The notes: a model not told the origin generated them from the sequence alone. A DNA stretch of 64,000 bases from Naematelia aurantialba (GCA_021527695.1 JAKFAO010000006.1:1302001-1366000); one strand, 5' to 3'; counted from the first letter of the stretch, positions 1-12,640 are shown. Program-made: numbers and translations.

Positions 1-497
1 AATCGACAGAACGCGGTCCCGATAGCGTCACAGAGATGTATCACGGACGACAACGGAGTATTGTCTATAATCGACGGGATCTGCAGTGAGATGTAGCTGT
101 AGCTGTAGATACCGATATAGATATATACTTTCCACAGCCCAAGCGGTGCCGTCGCGAGGCGGTGTCTTGTCAACAGTAGTTTGGAATTTGGTTCCGTCGA
201 TATCTGAGGTTCTAATGGCTATGCAACATATGTAGCCTTGCAGCAGAAAGGTTGTGTACACCAGCTGCAGGCGCTGGGCTGCCGAAACGCCGGCCTTGTC
301 ATATTGCATAACGAGTCTTTTAGCCTACTGCATCGTGTATCTGTATCTGTATCTGATGATCTGTTCAATATCCAGACGACACTGTTGCGCCTGTCTACAC
401 GGTGGCGAAGATCCCAGCCGGTGTGCTGCCGTTATGGTATCCCATCCGCCAACATTCCAATATCCTTGATATGACATCCTATCGACCGCCTCGAGAC
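1..497. other. intergenic, no gene seen
   Basis: This stretch lies downstream of the 3' end of the HMG-box gene. Short reading frames exist on both strands, but none has a plausible start, splice sites or protein-like composition. Nothing else is recognised. Confidence 0.5.
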
Positions 498-1871
498 CTA
501 CACAGCGACTTCCTTCTTCTTCTTCTTCTGAACAGATCAGCTGTCGGTCCAGGACGTGTATCGACCATCGCAGCTGACCTTCTTCTCCGGATCGGGAGTA
601 GGCACGCCCACAGCGCTCAACGCAGCTGCGACCTCTGCTTCGTCTCTATTGCGTTTCTTCTTCTCCTTCTTGACGCTGGCGGTTGCCGCCGGCGTGGGTG
701 CGGCGGCGGGGACCGCCTTGGGCTTCGGCGCGGGGGTGATGACCGGTGCAGGCTGACGATCAGCCGTGCATCAAAGGAACAGACAGCAGGTGCCTCAAAG
801 GAATAGACAGCAAGGGATAGACAGCAGGTGCATCAGAGGAACAGACAGCAGGCGATGGGAGGGAACAGAGGCAGGGGAAGAAGAGGGAGTGACATACCGG
901 CACGTCGTCGTCCGAGTCGCTATCGCTAGAACTAGAGTCCGAGTCGTCGGATGCCTCGGGCACGACAGGGGCTGGAGCAGGGTGCTGGAGCAGATCAGAA
1001 GAAGCGCATGTCGGGCCCAAGAACCGGCCGTACCTCGAGCGCATTCTTGTAGTTGGTGTCATTTACTTTGTACTGCGAGTGTGCGTCTTCGTACGCTGCG
1101 TCGTACACCTGCGAAGCGGTGTCAGCGCTGTCCCTTGCCCGCCTTGGTTTCCTTGTGACGCCTTGATCTGGCACACGGTGGTGGTGGTGATGATGATGAT
1201 GGGGGGGGAGGTCCCGCGGATGATGACCGACTCACCTTCTTAGACGTATCAGGGAGTTCCTTCCACATCTGCGAGATGATGCCCAGAACATCCTTGTACG
1301 GCATCTCGGGATTCTTCTTCCTGATCTCCTCCCGGATCTCATTCTGGAACAGGATATACGCCGACGGCGGCCGCTTGGGCGCGTTGGGGTCCTTGGGCTT
1401 CTTGGGGCGCTTGACACGGATCTTCTTGCCGTCCTCGCCGACCGCCGGAGTGGTGGGCGCTGGCGCAGAACCAGGCGCAGAGTGCGCAGAGGTGATCGCG
1501 GCGAGCGTGGTCGGGAGGAGCGAGGGGTCGATGGCGCTCACTGTGTGCGGGGAGAGACGCGCATAGTCCTCGATGACGGAGATGCAGTGTTTCATCGCTG
1601 CTGCAATCTCACGGAAAGATGCGATCATCTATCGAGTCAGCCGACAACGAGACACGAGTGACATGGGTGACATGGTGATATGAGTGACATGGGTGACATG
1701 GGTGATATGAGTGACATGGTGAGACGGGAGAAGTGAAGACTCGTGCCACGTCGGGACACGGTTGATGGGTTTGGAGGGGTCTGGAGGAGAGATTCTTCGG
1801 TGTCATTGCGAAGAACTAGGACCCACCTCGAGCCGCCTGGCTTCCATCTCGTTATAGGTCGGTCCGGACAT
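498..1871 (-). CDS. HMG-box nuclear protein
   Basis: Six exons read by eye: 1827-1871, 1236-1628, 1034-1108, 898-984, 579-752 and 498-527, giving about 267 aa. The start is MSGPTYNEMEARRLE. Exon 2 encodes an HMG box with the hallmark KDPNAPKRPPSAYILFQNE and a following MWKELPD helix. Exon 3 completes the last helix (VYDAAYEDAHSQYK). Exon 4 encodes an acidic Ser/Asp run. Exon 5 is Pro/Ala/Lys-rich, and the tiny last exon adds a lysine run and EVAV, probably a nuclear localisation signal. HMG-box proteins bind and bend DNA in chromatin. The single box with an acidic and then a basic tail fits a general chromatin factor of the Nhp6/Hmo1 kind, but I cannot place it in one subfamily. Introns 1 and 4 carry tandem repeats. 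Confidence 0.85.
768..852. repeat. tandem GACAGCAGG-type repeat in HMG gene intron
   Basis: Four to five imperfect copies of a roughly 20-24 bp unit containing GAACAGACAGCAGG lie in the intron between exons 4 and 5 of the HMG-box gene. Confidence 0.7.
1650..1722. repeat. tandem GTGACATGG-type repeat in HMG gene intron 1
   Basis: About seven diverged copies of a 9-12 bp unit (GTGACATGG, GTGATATGA) follow each other inside the first intron of the HMG-box gene. Confidence 0.8.
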
Positions 1872-2805
1872 GGTCGGGCTCGACAGGCTATAGGCGTGAC
1901 GTGCAAGTCGACCACGACGGACATGGTGTATGATCCGAGACGACGGGAAGCGACGGCGGGGCAGAAGGTGCGCAAGGGACCTATCGTCAGCTACCTGGAC
2001 TGCGTCGTCATGTACGCCGTGGACGGTATACGCACGGTTAGACAGGTGTGACTGACTGGGTGTGGACGACCTCCACTCGAGGATGTATTTGCAGTAAACA
2101 AAGGCAGACAAGAGTCGATTAGGAAGTGGTGCGTAGTGAATAAAACGATTAGACAAGGGGGGGAAAGCTAGTCGCCCGGTTGCACGCTTTCGCCGCGTCT
2201 AATAACCCCGTTTTCCCATTCCCAGCCGTGGTAGTGTTGGCATTTGAAATCAAAACACTCTCAGTAAACCTTCTTCGTAGTGTCGGCCAGATAATTTCCT
2301 AATCGAGCTATAGCCACCCGAAAACCCGTAGACGAGGTTTTTCTAGACGCGCGCGGCCAGAGAATCCCGATTAGGGCGGAAATCGTATTGCCAATTACAA
2401 AACGCGGGGAGGAGGGATGGCCGTTGTTTGTTATTAGCATTCGAATATTCGATCCCCCCGTTTGTAGTGGCGATGAAACCTGCCTGCTTTGCGGTTTCAG
2501 ATGGGCTGTGCAAGCTGGGGCTCCGATCTCTCCTTGGCGGTCGGCACGATCAGAGTGTCGTGTGCTCTGTCGGCTTCTCTGCTATAATACCAGCATTGAC
2601 GACGGGAGGATTCACGTCGCTCAGTAATAGAGACGCTGGTCACCGCATCGAGAACACATCTAAAGCCGGCACACCTCAAGAGGCAAGTGGCCATCCGCTA
2701 CTCAAAGGAACCGAGACACGAGGTCTCACATCCTTGGGAAGACAGTGAACGTCGATTCTTTCTTTTCACCCATCGCCGTGATCGACAGACGAGAGTATTA
2801 TCACG
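1872..2805. promoter_or_regulatory. divergent promoter region with GATTAGG motifs
   Basis: This 934-bp gap separates the HMG-box gene (minus) from the membrane-protein gene (plus). It holds no convincing ORF. GATTAGGA at 2117, CCTAATCG at 2298 and GATTAGGG at 2369 are copies of one motif, with a related GATTAGAC at 2148. Similar words occur upstream of other genes in the window. A regulatory role is inferred. Confidence 0.4.
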
Positions 2806-4529
2806 ATGAGCTATGGCCTACCAGCAGACTCCGGCTCCCAAAGCCGCCCTGCGTCGTATTACGACACTCAGCAAGCTCGGCTCAGCCACCCTCCGCAAGA
2901 CCCGCACAAGCCCCTAAACCACCTGTACTACGAATCGCCATACGATCGCGACGAACCATTCGACGTGCGGGCGGACTTTGACGGCAATGGTCCGAGATGG
3001 AGCGAGCTGTATGGGGCGAATCGAGGAGATCCAGTGCTTGATTCAGCAAGGGAGACTGGGAGGTTGGTCTGGTCACGATTCGCCGGTCACCCTCCTTGGT
3101 GTTCAGGGGCGCGAGGAGCTGGAGCTGACAGCCATCCTAGTGTCAAGGGAGACTACCGGCCAGTCAGCACGCACATTGCACCCAATGGGTATGGGGTACC
3201 GAAATCAGCGATGGGCGAGACGTCGCGAGAAGAGATGGTTTCTGTCCCGGTTCTCGGTCCAGAGTGAGTGCGGTTGCCCCGACCCGTTCTCTCACCAGCC
3301 CATCGTTCTCTCATAGCCCCAACCTCCTCCTCATCCAACTCATACTTCTCGCCCTCATTCTCGGACCTTCAGAATGGGATAGGCCTGATGTGATGAAGAT
3401 GGCAGAAATCAGAGCTGCACGAACTCTCACGCCGGGGCCAGGCAGAGCTCAAGCAAGAGCGGCGAGGGCTTGCGTGGCGCGCCTGGACACGCGACCAGCG
3501 CGGCTTGTGTGGCGTGCACTGGCTCACTCGGAGGGCCCTCGTATTTGGTCTCTTCTCCTTTGTTGCAGCGTGAGTCGAGTTCCTACAGCAACCCGATCTG
3601 GATACTCAGTAAAGCGAGTCTCTTGAACATCACTCTTCCTGATTACTGTGATGAAACAGCGGCGCAGACTGACTGATCAGAGCAGCCTGGTTGTGACACT
3701 GTACTTTACCCTCCCCCGCGCACCACACTTCAGCTTCTACGAGCCAGATCCATTTACAGTGGACAACTCGACCGTCTCTTTCAGCAGGACGCCGACCAAT
3801 TTCTCCTTCACCGGTAACCTCAACCTCCTTGGTATGTTTCTCCACCTTCCCGTCTCTGTTTCCGCTGCTCTCACTGATCATGGAATGATAGCCGATTCGA
3901 CCTCCTCGTACCTACCGGTGCGATTCTCGAACATCCAGACCACTCTCCTCGACCTGGACACTGAGAAGGTGATCGCTACGGGAAACTCGGGGAGGCGCAA
4001 GTTGGCCCACGGGTCTAGTGAACCTATTGTGCTGCCTGTGCAATTTTCATACAGTGCCGTCAACGCGTCTGACACGACTTGTGAGTTGGGGTGTCTCTTT
4101 TGTCTGTTGTGTCTTGTGTCTTGTGTCTTGTGTCTTGTGTCTTGTCTGTTCTCTGTTCTTTGTGATCTGTTATCGCTATGCTCCTCCCAACTCACCCTTC
4201 ATTCGTCTCCACTCGCCACCAGCCCCTTTCCAAGCGTTCAAGCCCGACTGCTCGCCTGAGCTGACGACCAGGGAACGACATGTACACTGCCTGCGGGCAC
4301 CTGTGGACCGGCACAGTCCGACCCGGTGAGTCTCCCTCGGATACCACGAACCGCCCATGACGAGGAGGAGGAGGAAGAGGAGGGGGAGGAGGAGGAGCTG
4401 ATGCGCCCAGACCTCAAGTTCCGCCTCGAGGTCAAGATGCATATCGTCGGGCTGGTGACGCAACCGATATCGGAGACCCAAATCAGCGACGTCGCTTGCC
4501 CGTTTGAGCTCTCGGCGAATAGTGTTTGA
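2806..4529 (+). CDS. single-pass membrane protein with LEA2-like lumenal region
   Basis: The gene starts with MSYGLPADSGSQSRP. Splicing by eye joins VPVLGPE to WQKSELHELSRRGQAEL (acceptor near 3400), then FSFVAA to SLVVTLYFTLP (acceptor near 3683), then further exons to SANSV* at 4529. Order: a Pro/Ser-rich hydrophilic N-terminus, a basic Arg/Trp-rich stretch, one hydrophobic helix (ALVFGLFSFVAASLVVTLYF), then a beta-rich C-terminal part with FSFYEPDPFTVDNSTVSF and LKFRLEVKMHIVGLVT. That layout is typical of fungal proteins with LEA2/DUF3712-like domains at vacuolar or cell membranes. The role is not known to me. One intron holds a (TTGTGTC)n run near 4100-4150 and the last one a GGA-rich run. 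Confidence 0.75.
4098..4150. repeat. (TTGTGTC)n microsatellite, intronic
   Basis: A run of 7-bp TTGTGTC units sits inside an intron of the LEA2-like membrane-protein gene. Confidence 0.85.
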
Positions 4530-4895
4530 GCGGTCGCCTGACCTGGACATTATGAGGACATTATAATGTGCTTTCTATGCACGACTGTATCGGACCTGTG
4601 TGGGCGGTGCCTTCGATCTTCAACACGACGAGGATTATCGTGCATGTTTCTGTAGGCAGTAGCCATTGGTGTTTCAAAATGAAACGGGCATGGATGTTGG
4701 ATGTGATTGCCAGAACCGTGGCCGCTTCGGTACCTGATGTGATTGTGTGCAAGAACTGTATACGCCCATGCATATGCATCTGTCAGCGTTCTGAGTGTTC
4801 TGAGCGCAACTCCAGCTCCCATTCATCGTGCTCCAGCTCCTATTCATCGCGCATCAAGCCATCGCCTCCCAACCTCGATTCGGTCGGTCAACCAC
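4530..4895. other. convergent 3' intergenic region
   Basis: The membrane-protein gene on plus and the 889-aa gene on minus end toward each other here. I see no further gene and no clear terminator signal. Confidence 0.5.
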
Positions 4896-7698
4896 CTAAC
4901 TTCCACCGCCACCTTCCCCGCCCCCGCCCCCCGCCCCATCACGCTCTCCCGTCCGAACCGCACCGTCCACCTCGTCCCTCCAGACCCACCAATCTCTCCC
5001 CTCGATCCCTCTGGCCGCCAGCCTCGTCGCGTCGTCACGGTCCCGCTCTTCCTCGGCGATCTTCTCCACCCAGCCCTGTTGGACCAGCAGTCCATTCAGA
5101 CGCATGAATCTCGCCAGCGCTCGGCCGGTATGCGCGAACTTGGCCACCACTTGGCGTCTCCTGTCCCGTCCGTCCCGTGGCTCCAATGACTCTGACTCGA
5201 ATGCCTCTACTGGTTCCTGCAGGTTCTGTGGCTCCGATGCCAGAACGCCAGATTGTAAACGCCCGGGATCCGCCCGTGCAGTGGCTCTGATACCGTGGTC
5301 GCGGGAGTAATGCGTCGACCGCCACTCCCATGCAGACCACCACGCCATCCAGCCGCGTTTCGCATATTCCCGCAGACCATGCTCGAAGAAGTAGTTCGTG
5401 ATGAGGTACGCCGTCTCGTCCTGCACTTTCGTCGACCAGCGACGGTGGAACGTATCGGTAATCGCGAAGAGATCGATCGGCTGTCTAGAAGCCGAGGATA
5501 AAGCAGGGGACGCGGATGAAGCCGGAGCCGCGGACGGCGTTGAAGCAGACGACGAGGGGGAAGGTGGGAAATTCTTCCGACTGATCAGCATGACGATGGT
5601 ATTGTGCAGTGTTCGGCTCGACGGAGAGACATCCGGACAGTGCTCGACGAAACGGTCGATCAGTGCCCAGCATCGGGTGACCATTTGTCCTTGGGAGAGC
5701 CGACCATCACGCGACGCGTGGCCGTCCAATGGTATCCCAGCGGTCTCAGAGGACGATAGTCACGGTAGTCCCGGCAGACACTTTATCCGTGCTCGCCTTT
5801 GGCGTTTGTACTAAGGGGTGTGGTCGAGACGGTTCATGAGGTCGAGATGGATCAACAGAAGTTATGGGATCTCCTGGATCGGGAAGCGAACAACAATATA
5901 TCAAGTAGAGATGCAGCGTCTTCAGCAGCGCATCTTGTCGGTCCGAGCGAGACGCCATTGTCCGCACGAGACATCGCCCCATTTCATCTAGAGCAGTCCG
6001 AAGTGGCGGTGGTGGAGACTCAGGCGTATGGTTCAACAACGTATGGTGCAGGTGTCGAAGTAGGTCCGAGTGCGAGAAATTCGGCCGCAGAAACGCGAAG
6101 GGCGGATGGATGCGGATCATGTGGAGATTCGGTAACCTCGCGTGTTGGATTGGCGAATCCGATCGCGATCGCGACGCCGTAGTCGTGTTCCATCTCCGCG
6201 CCAATGTCGTCGGTACGAGCCTCCGGCGCATCATGTACTCTTCGATGGTAGGTATGAATCCAGCACATCCGGTTCTGCGTGCGTAGCTGATCAGGTTGAG
6301 GCCGGCAATATCGGTGAAGTGTTCCGGCCGACGAAGGAGTTCACGAAAGATATCGCGCACGGGGGGTGGGTTGCTACGGGACAATATCCGTTGAACATAA
6401 TTGCTCTCCGACTGGCGCAAAGCAAATGTTCGCTGAGATCTAGATGAAGGTTTGGAAGGGAGGACGGAATGCGGTGAGACAGCGTTTTGGCCAACGGAGT
6501 CCTGGCTTGCATTGCTGGCGTCGTCGATTGAGATTGTTCCCTTCTGCGGCGATGACTGCTCAACAAGGAGCAAAGGTTCGGGGGAGGGAGAAGGGGCCGT
6601 CTTGTGAGTGCTGCTTTGGGAGTCTCCAGCCTCAGCCGGCGGGCGTCGAGCATGAGCTGACGGTCCCTCCCGATGCCGGGAACTCGCGGGAGCAGGACGA
6701 GAGACAGGCGAACTGTCCGCCAGGGAGAGACGTCTAGCATCCGCGCGCTGTAAGGGCGGAGCAGGTATGGGTATGTCGTCGGGCGAATCACGATAGACTC
6801 GAGGTTGTGAGCAAGTCCCAAATTGCCGGCGATCGCCTTTCGGTGACGCCCACCTGGATAAAGTCTCTCGCCTTGAATTGGACATTAGCTGACGAGGTAA
6901 AGGGAGAAGGACCGCGCTTATGACGATGGCGACTCACATTGTCGCTGTGCGAGCTTCTGGTCGTGTAGGCCGCGATTTGCGAAGACTATGACGAAAGTTA
7001 AGGTCGTCGATGAGGTTCAGTCTTGGGGTATAGATGTTTGACCGGATCCTGCTGACTTCTCGCGCGACTCTGAGAGAAGGGATTTCACTGGGAGGGGTCG
7101 CATTGGACAGCGGGACGAGGCGCTCTATACTGGCAGCAAAGTCTGTGGTTGACAATACCGGCTGTCCGTCGGAATCGGCCCGTCCACTAGCCTTGCTTGG
7201 CATCAAAGGAAGGGGAGCGCGTCGTCCCCGTTTCGTTAGAGGTGACCTGAGGCGACGGATCTGCGCAGAATAAGGAGCGTGTACTGAACTGGGTGGCAAG
7301 GGTGAAGCGTGCCATGTCATCGAGGGGAGGTGGAGAGCCGTCAGGGAAGAACCCGCGGCATCCGGGACATCCGGGGGTGTCGTGTCGTCCAACAGATGCG
7401 CGAACATGACATCGTCCCGGCGATGAGAGAAAGAAGGCTTCATAAGTGCTGCGAACGCGCTGGCGAGAGATTGATACTGGGACGAAATTGATCGGGAGCC
7501 TTGTGATCCCTCGTGTTCAAGTTTAGCAGTCAGCACAGGGAGGCGCTGCCCAGGCATGGACTGAAGGACAGGCGGTCCATTGATAGACATTGGAGTCTCA
7601 GATGAGTTATCCGCGCCGGCATATGGCAGCATAGATAATCTTTGCCCCAAAGAAGCCTGCGGCAGCGCGTCGACCGTGTTGCTTAGTGACAGTGACAT
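4896..7698 (-). CDS. unrecognised 889-aa protein
   Basis: Three exons read by eye: 6938-7698, 5812-6871 and 4896-5744, with phases that agree and total 889 aa. The ATG at 7698 begins MSLSLSNTVDALPQ. The N-terminal two thirds are Ser/Pro/Arg-rich and probably disordered. Around residues 350-600 there are helical stretches such as VRDIFRELLRRPEHF and LLKTLHLYLIYCC. The last exon is more globular, with FAITDTFHRRWSTKVQDE and ITNYFFEHGLREYAKRGW, and ends in a Gly-rich tail. I do not recognise a family. A further upstream exon at about 7740-7910 is possible because it is open and has an ATG near 7909, but no clean splice joins it. Confidence 0.6.
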
Positions 7699-9241
7699 CG
7701 ATACCGGACGACGATCCCTCACCCCTGTCGTTGTCCTCAGACGGAATGGGTATCTCCAGCCGCCGCCTGGGAGGACGGACTGGTTTGACCTGGACTCGCG
7801 ACAGACAAGGAAGAAGGAAATCGAACGGCAGATCCGACCAAGAGAGATCAGACCCTCGCGTTGGGCGGCCGCATTGTCGGAGAGACGACAGGCGGAGGGG
7901 CATGAGCCGGAGGGTCGTCAACCACCTACGATCTCAGAGCATGGATCGCTGTGGCCTTGCGTGCTTCGGACGATGGCGATGGCGATCGAGAGAGAGAGAG
8001 AGAGGCAGGGAGGGACCGTTAGACGTCGTCTCGAGAGCTCACTTTGGATGAAACTTGGGCATTCCGTTGGAATTCGCCGCTCATAGGCAGCATGGGAGAA
8101 AAGCAGGAAACTAACTTGGGAAATACACTAAAGCCAGACGGCCGGACCGGGTCCGATTGTCCCTGCGCTCCCCTGTGCGGCGACGCCACTGCCCCTTGGT
8201 TCGCCACCCTATCGGCTCTGATAGTGCATAGTGCATAGGGGCAGGACAAAGCATAGGGGCAGGACAATGGAGGACGCTGCCACATGGTGGCATTGGCTCC
8301 ACCGCCATCTGCTACTCAAAAGTCGACGCAGCCAGATCCCAATTCACTCCAGGGGGGTGACGCAGACGGCCGCGGGAGGGAAGGTGGGGAGGGAAAGAGG
8401 GGAAAGGGGCGGGAGCGAAGAGGGAGGCGGGGGGGAAAGGAGGAGGAGGAGGGGGAAGGAGGGTCAATGCACGTTCCTGAGCGAAGAGACCAAGGGGCCA
8501 CCCGTGACGTGGGCACTTGGTTCCGGATTGACCCGCCCCTGTTTTGGGACTTTTGGTATTCGGACCCTACTTAAGACCCAACCGCTCAGGCGACCCTCCC
8601 GCCCTTTTAAGTATCCATCCATTCAGAAGGCCTGCTATTCAGCTCACAAGTTAACGACCAACCCACCAACCACTACTACACCACCTACCGCTACCACTGG
8701 TGCATTCCGCAATGGAGTTTCTACCGCAAACGACGGTGCCGCCGCCGAAGAACCTGTTCCCCTGCTTGGCCACCATCTCCATCCACCCTCCCGCCCTCGA
8801 GACCAGGGGCCGCCGCTTGTCGTCGGGCAGTGGTGAGGACGAGACGTCGGGCAACGCGCTCACCCGGGTCATCTCGGGCGGTAACCGCAGGCAGACCTCG
8901 TTCGGTCCCACGGCGGACTGGCAGGGCGAAGGACAGAGGCGCAAGTCGACGGACCAGGCAAGGCCAAAGATCGCTGGAGAGGAGGGAAGGTGGTACTGGC
9001 GAGTCCAGGCCGGTGTGAACGACGTAGGTGCTTTCGTGACCCCATGGCCACCTTCCTTCCCGCCATTACTTCCTTCCTCTTCCCACACACTTCTGCTTGA
9101 CATGTGTGCGGGTGGATCATCACATTGAGGTGCGGGCGGATCATCACATTGACGACTGCGCAGACTCAGCTCGTGCTCCTGCCGCTCAGCCAGCCGCCGA
9201 ACCCGCTTCTCACCTCGCTGCCTGCTCCGCTGAGCCAGGCC
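7699..9241. other. long intergenic region; one low-confidence ORF
   Basis: This is the upstream region of two divergent genes. It contains a purine-rich block at about 8370-8465 and TTAAG/TTTTAAG words near 8570-8615 that could be core promoter elements. A plus-strand ORF from 8712 (MEFLPQTTVPPPKNLF) to 9128 could be a 5' exon or a separate small gene. I could not connect it in frame to the next gene, so it is not called as a CDS. Confidence 0.4.
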
Positions 9242-10599
9242 ATGCCATCGCACTCGACCTCCTCTGCTCCTGGCCAGTCCACCGAGGCTACTGCCACCGG
9301 CACTGCCGAGGGCAAGGAGGGCTTCGGCGACAAGATCAAGCACCTGCTGCATATCGGATCTCACAGCTCCACCTCTACCAACGCTCCCGCCGCAGAGCCA
9401 GCCAAGAAAGAGACCACCAGCTCGGCCTCGACCGACGCGACTGCCGTCGATACTATTACCGACCAGAATGCCGGGGGACAGCAGGTAACTCCGGTCGGTG
9501 GAGCGACCATTACCGACGCCAACGCCGAGAGCAACTGGCCCGGTATCATCTACGGCGACAAGCTCGGCGCCATCATCGTCGACCTCAAGGCAGTTGACAA
9601 GAGCAAGGTCACGTTGGGCCAAAGCAAGAGGAAGGGCTGGACCGTCCTGGTCCAAGTGAGTGCCATGTGCTCCATCATCCTACATTTCGTCTCTTCTTTG
9701 CTCCCCATCTCTCCTACCGGTCTTCCTTCTCCGCCTTCCTTCCTCTTCCTTCCTTCTTGTTTCCTCTTCCTTCCTTCCTTCCTCTTCCTTCCTTCCTCTT
9801 CCTTCCTTCCTCTTCCTTCCTTCCTCTTCCTTCCTTCCTTCCTCTTCCTCCCTATCTTCCTTCCTATCTTCCTTCTTTCCTCTCCCTTGCTTCCTATTCT
9901 TTCCTTCCTCTTGGTTCCGTTCCTTGACTTCTTTGACGTTTCGCCTTTCCCTTGCTTTCATGCTTCCCCTTTGTCTACCTTTTCCACCCGTCTCACTTCT
10001 TCCCTTCTTCGTCTTGGCCTGGTCTCCTTGGTCTTCTCTTCGCTTCCGATCCACTCGGCACCTGTCCATTTCCCCTTAAAGTGTTGCCTCGCCTTTCCTG
10101 CTCGCGTTTCCTGTGGACTATGCAAATGAAGCAGGATTGACCACCCGCAGATCGGCTCCTCAGGCACTCTTCCTCTGGGCAGAGAAGTGCCCAAGACTGG
10201 CAGCATCAAGTTTGAGTTTGACAAGGAGTGGATCGGTGCGAAGGGGTGAGTACAGCTCGCTACAGGCATGATCCGCCCCATCCCATCTTCAGTTCCACAT
10301 CTGATCAGGAAAACTATCTCACGCCATCCTGACCACATCCCGTGGTCGGACTCATCCGAAGCACTCTTGTCCTTTAATGCTCTTGTGACCCTGTGATCTA
10401 TGAGGGATAAATTAGCAGCTGGGCTGACTTGCTCTGCAGCGAGGCCGAACTGCTGCACTTCTACATCACCTCCGCCATCGAGAACGACCTCGCCGGTGCG
10501 GCGGCCAAGCCTGCCCCGCAGAGCACGACGTACCAGCTCGGCAGCCACACCGCTGGCGCAGGCAACGCTCCGCTCGGCGAGGTTGCGCCTGGCCCGTAG
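9242..10599 (+). CDS. small conserved-looking protein of unknown function
   Basis: Three exons, 9242-9655, 10151-10245 and 10440-10599, keep phase and give about 222 aa. It starts MPSHSTSSAPGQSTEAT and ends GEVAPGP*. The N-terminus is Thr/Ala/Ser-rich and likely disordered; a helix GFGDKIKHLLHIGS follows. The C-terminal half looks like one beta-rich domain: GDKLGAIIVDLKAVDKSK, GWTVLVQ, IKFEFDKEWIGAKGEAELL and FYITSAIENDLAGAA. I know no family name for it. Intron 1 is 495 bp, unusually long here, because it holds a CTTCC microsatellite. A long minus-strand frame across the same DNA is its antisense shadow. Confidence 0.75.
9730..9910. repeat. (CTTCCTTC)n pyrimidine microsatellite in an intron
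   Basis: About 180 bp of nearly pure pyrimidine with repeated CTTCCTTC/CTCTTCC units fills intron 1 of the 9242-10599 gene and explains its length. The open frames across it on both strands are artefacts of the repeat. Confidence 0.9.
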
Positions 10600-11109
10600 G
10601 CTGAACGCGCTCTTGTTTGTAATGTTCAAGATCGAGTCAACGAGTACGAGAGAGTTCACGTTAAGACGTGAGTGCATGATCAAACCGGGTGATCAGAGGG
10701 AGAACGAAGGAGAGGGAAGCGGATTAATCGGTCACGCGACCAGGCTACTGCTGTAATATTATCGTGCGAAGTACGAAATCGGCGTATCGACGAGTCAAGT
10801 TGCTAGATATCCATGAGTGATGCAAATTTCTTCCGAGTGTCTAAGACCGACTCTGCTAAACACATGTTCAAGGGCTATACAGACTGGGTACAGGTTTGGA
10901 TCAAGCCGTCACGATGTGAACCTGTTGCATTCGAGATAAGGCCGTATAACTGGCAAATCACACTGGTGGATACTCGCAATCATTGCCGCGTATCCTATCG
11001 AGCGCTCGACTGTCTGTTGCGTTGACCTGCAAAGATCTGCCGTATATACTCGAAACGTCTCCTTGCAAGGCACCTAGCATCTAGGGCTGGTGTACCGGCT
11101 GCGAGCGGG
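10600..11109. other. convergent 3' intergenic region
   Basis: This lies between the 3' ends of the unknown plus-strand gene and the minus-strand oxidoreductase gene. Short ORFs only; nothing recognised. Confidence 0.5.
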
Positions 11110-12640
11110 TCAAGCGATCAACTTGTCAATATCGACCTCTTTGCCGCCGCTCGTCAAGCACGCCTCGATGACTGCGAGGTCCCACAGGGAGCCCCTTGGC
11201 GTGCCGTAATCTTCTTCGTCGGCCGTGCCGGCTATCTTGCGCGCAAACATCTCAATCTCCACGCTGACGCCGACGGCGTCTGACGTCTCTCTCTGCACCT
11301 CGCCCTTCCCCTGGCCGCCGTCCCCTTGGCCGTTGGCGCCGTAGGTGGTCAGGACCCACCCGTCGGCGCCTTGGGAGAGGAGGAGTTTCCCATTCGTGCA
11401 CGTCACCTCGATGTGGATGCGCGGATTGGGCGAGGCGGTGTCCGGCGTAGCCCACGTCAAGAGGATCTGCCCGCTGGGCAGCGAGCGCCCAGCAGCGACG
11501 GGCATCTGCGACGTCGACCGGATGGTGTGCAGCGACGTGGGCGGGCCGTGGGGGTCGACCGCTGCCGACTTGGGAGGCAGCGCGATGGCGAGGACGGTGT
11601 CGTGGGGAGGGAGGTGGGTGCGGTGCAGAGACGCGGTGGAGATGAACCTCGATGGCGGGTCGGGGAGGATCACACGCAGGGCAGCAGCTTCGTGGACCCC
11701 GCCGTCGAGGATGAAGCCTAGGCACATCAGTCGGGAAGCCCTGCTCTCAACCGCGCTAATCATCGGCATGCGGCGTGCCAGTGGCCGACACAAGATGACG
11801 GGCAGGGGCAAGAGTGGGGAGTGGGGAAACAGCGGAACCGCGAAATTGGACCGAGACCGGCAACTCACCACCCTGGTAGTCGGGGATAGTACGCCACTCG
11901 GTCGCAATCCATCGGCTCCCATCAATGACCACACTCTCCTGCTTCTGCTGCCAGTAAAGGACCGGCCCGAGCTTGCCCGACTTGATGATCTGTGCGGCTT
12001 TGCGGATGATCGGCTCGTGCGCCCAGTCTGTCCGGGAAGAACGGAAGCACACCATGCGTCAGCTTCCTGCCAAATGCCGCACTGCTCTAACTGCGCCTAT
12101 GTGTCGTTGGTCTACATGGGTACGCCTGATGCAGGCAAGGAGGTCCATCACTGTCCGAACCCTGCTGCTGCCGCTGTTTGGGAGCTGCACAGGGAACGAG
12201 AACGAGGTCGGCTGTAGCAGACAGAGCTGAGACTTACTCTCTGCGACTCTCCAGATAATCCCCTTTGGCGCATACTCCTTCTCGTACGTCTCGATCAGCG
12301 TTTTCGCACTCTTGACGTCCTTCCCGACCGGCTTCTCCGAGAGGACATGCTTGCCCGCCTGCCAGCACTGGACGATGAGGTCCGGCTGGCTCGTAATCGG
12401 GAGCACCATCAGGACCGCCTCGACCTCCTTGTCCGCCAGCACCGCTGCCAGCCCGTCTGGCCCGTGGAACGCGCGCGGAGAGAGCCCGCCCTCCTTGGCT
12501 GACGAGAGCAGCTTCTCGGACGACGAGGACGAGCGCGACCAAATTGAGTGCAGCGTGACCTCGGGCGACGAGACCAGCACGGGCAGATAGGCGATCGTGG
12601 CGAAGACTCCGGAACCGAGGAGTGCGACTCTGACGGGCAT
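11110..12640 (-). CDS. Gfo/Idh/MocA-family NAD(P)-dependent oxidoreductase
   Basis: Three exons, 12238-12640, 11869-12027 and 11110-11717, keep phase and give 389 aa, a normal length for the family. The N-terminus has the Rossmann start RVALLGSGVFA. The family's dinucleotide/catalytic motif is present as HVLSEKPVGKD, followed by the AENWAHEPIIRKA helix and the C-terminal beta-sheet domain from FILDGGVHE onward. These cytosolic enzymes oxidise or reduce sugars, inositols or trans-dihydrodiols. The substrate cannot be read from the sequence. Exon 2 was joined by restoring the codon for Asn in AEN-WAHEP. Confidence 0.9.

Noticed and set aside
8651..9655. Long minus-strand open frame of 334 codons
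   Set aside because: It lies antisense to the 9242 gene and its upstream region, has a repetitive Gly/Arg/Leu composition and no start context; it is a GC-driven shadow.
9660..10079. Phe/Leu/Ser/Pro-rich plus frames and a Lys/Glu/Arg-rich minus frame
   Set aside because: They translate the CTTCC microsatellite inside an intron.
11252..12217. Several Arg-rich frames on both strands across the oxidoreductase
   Set aside because: The three-exon reading with SEKP and AENWAHEP motifs explains the DNA; the rest are shadows.
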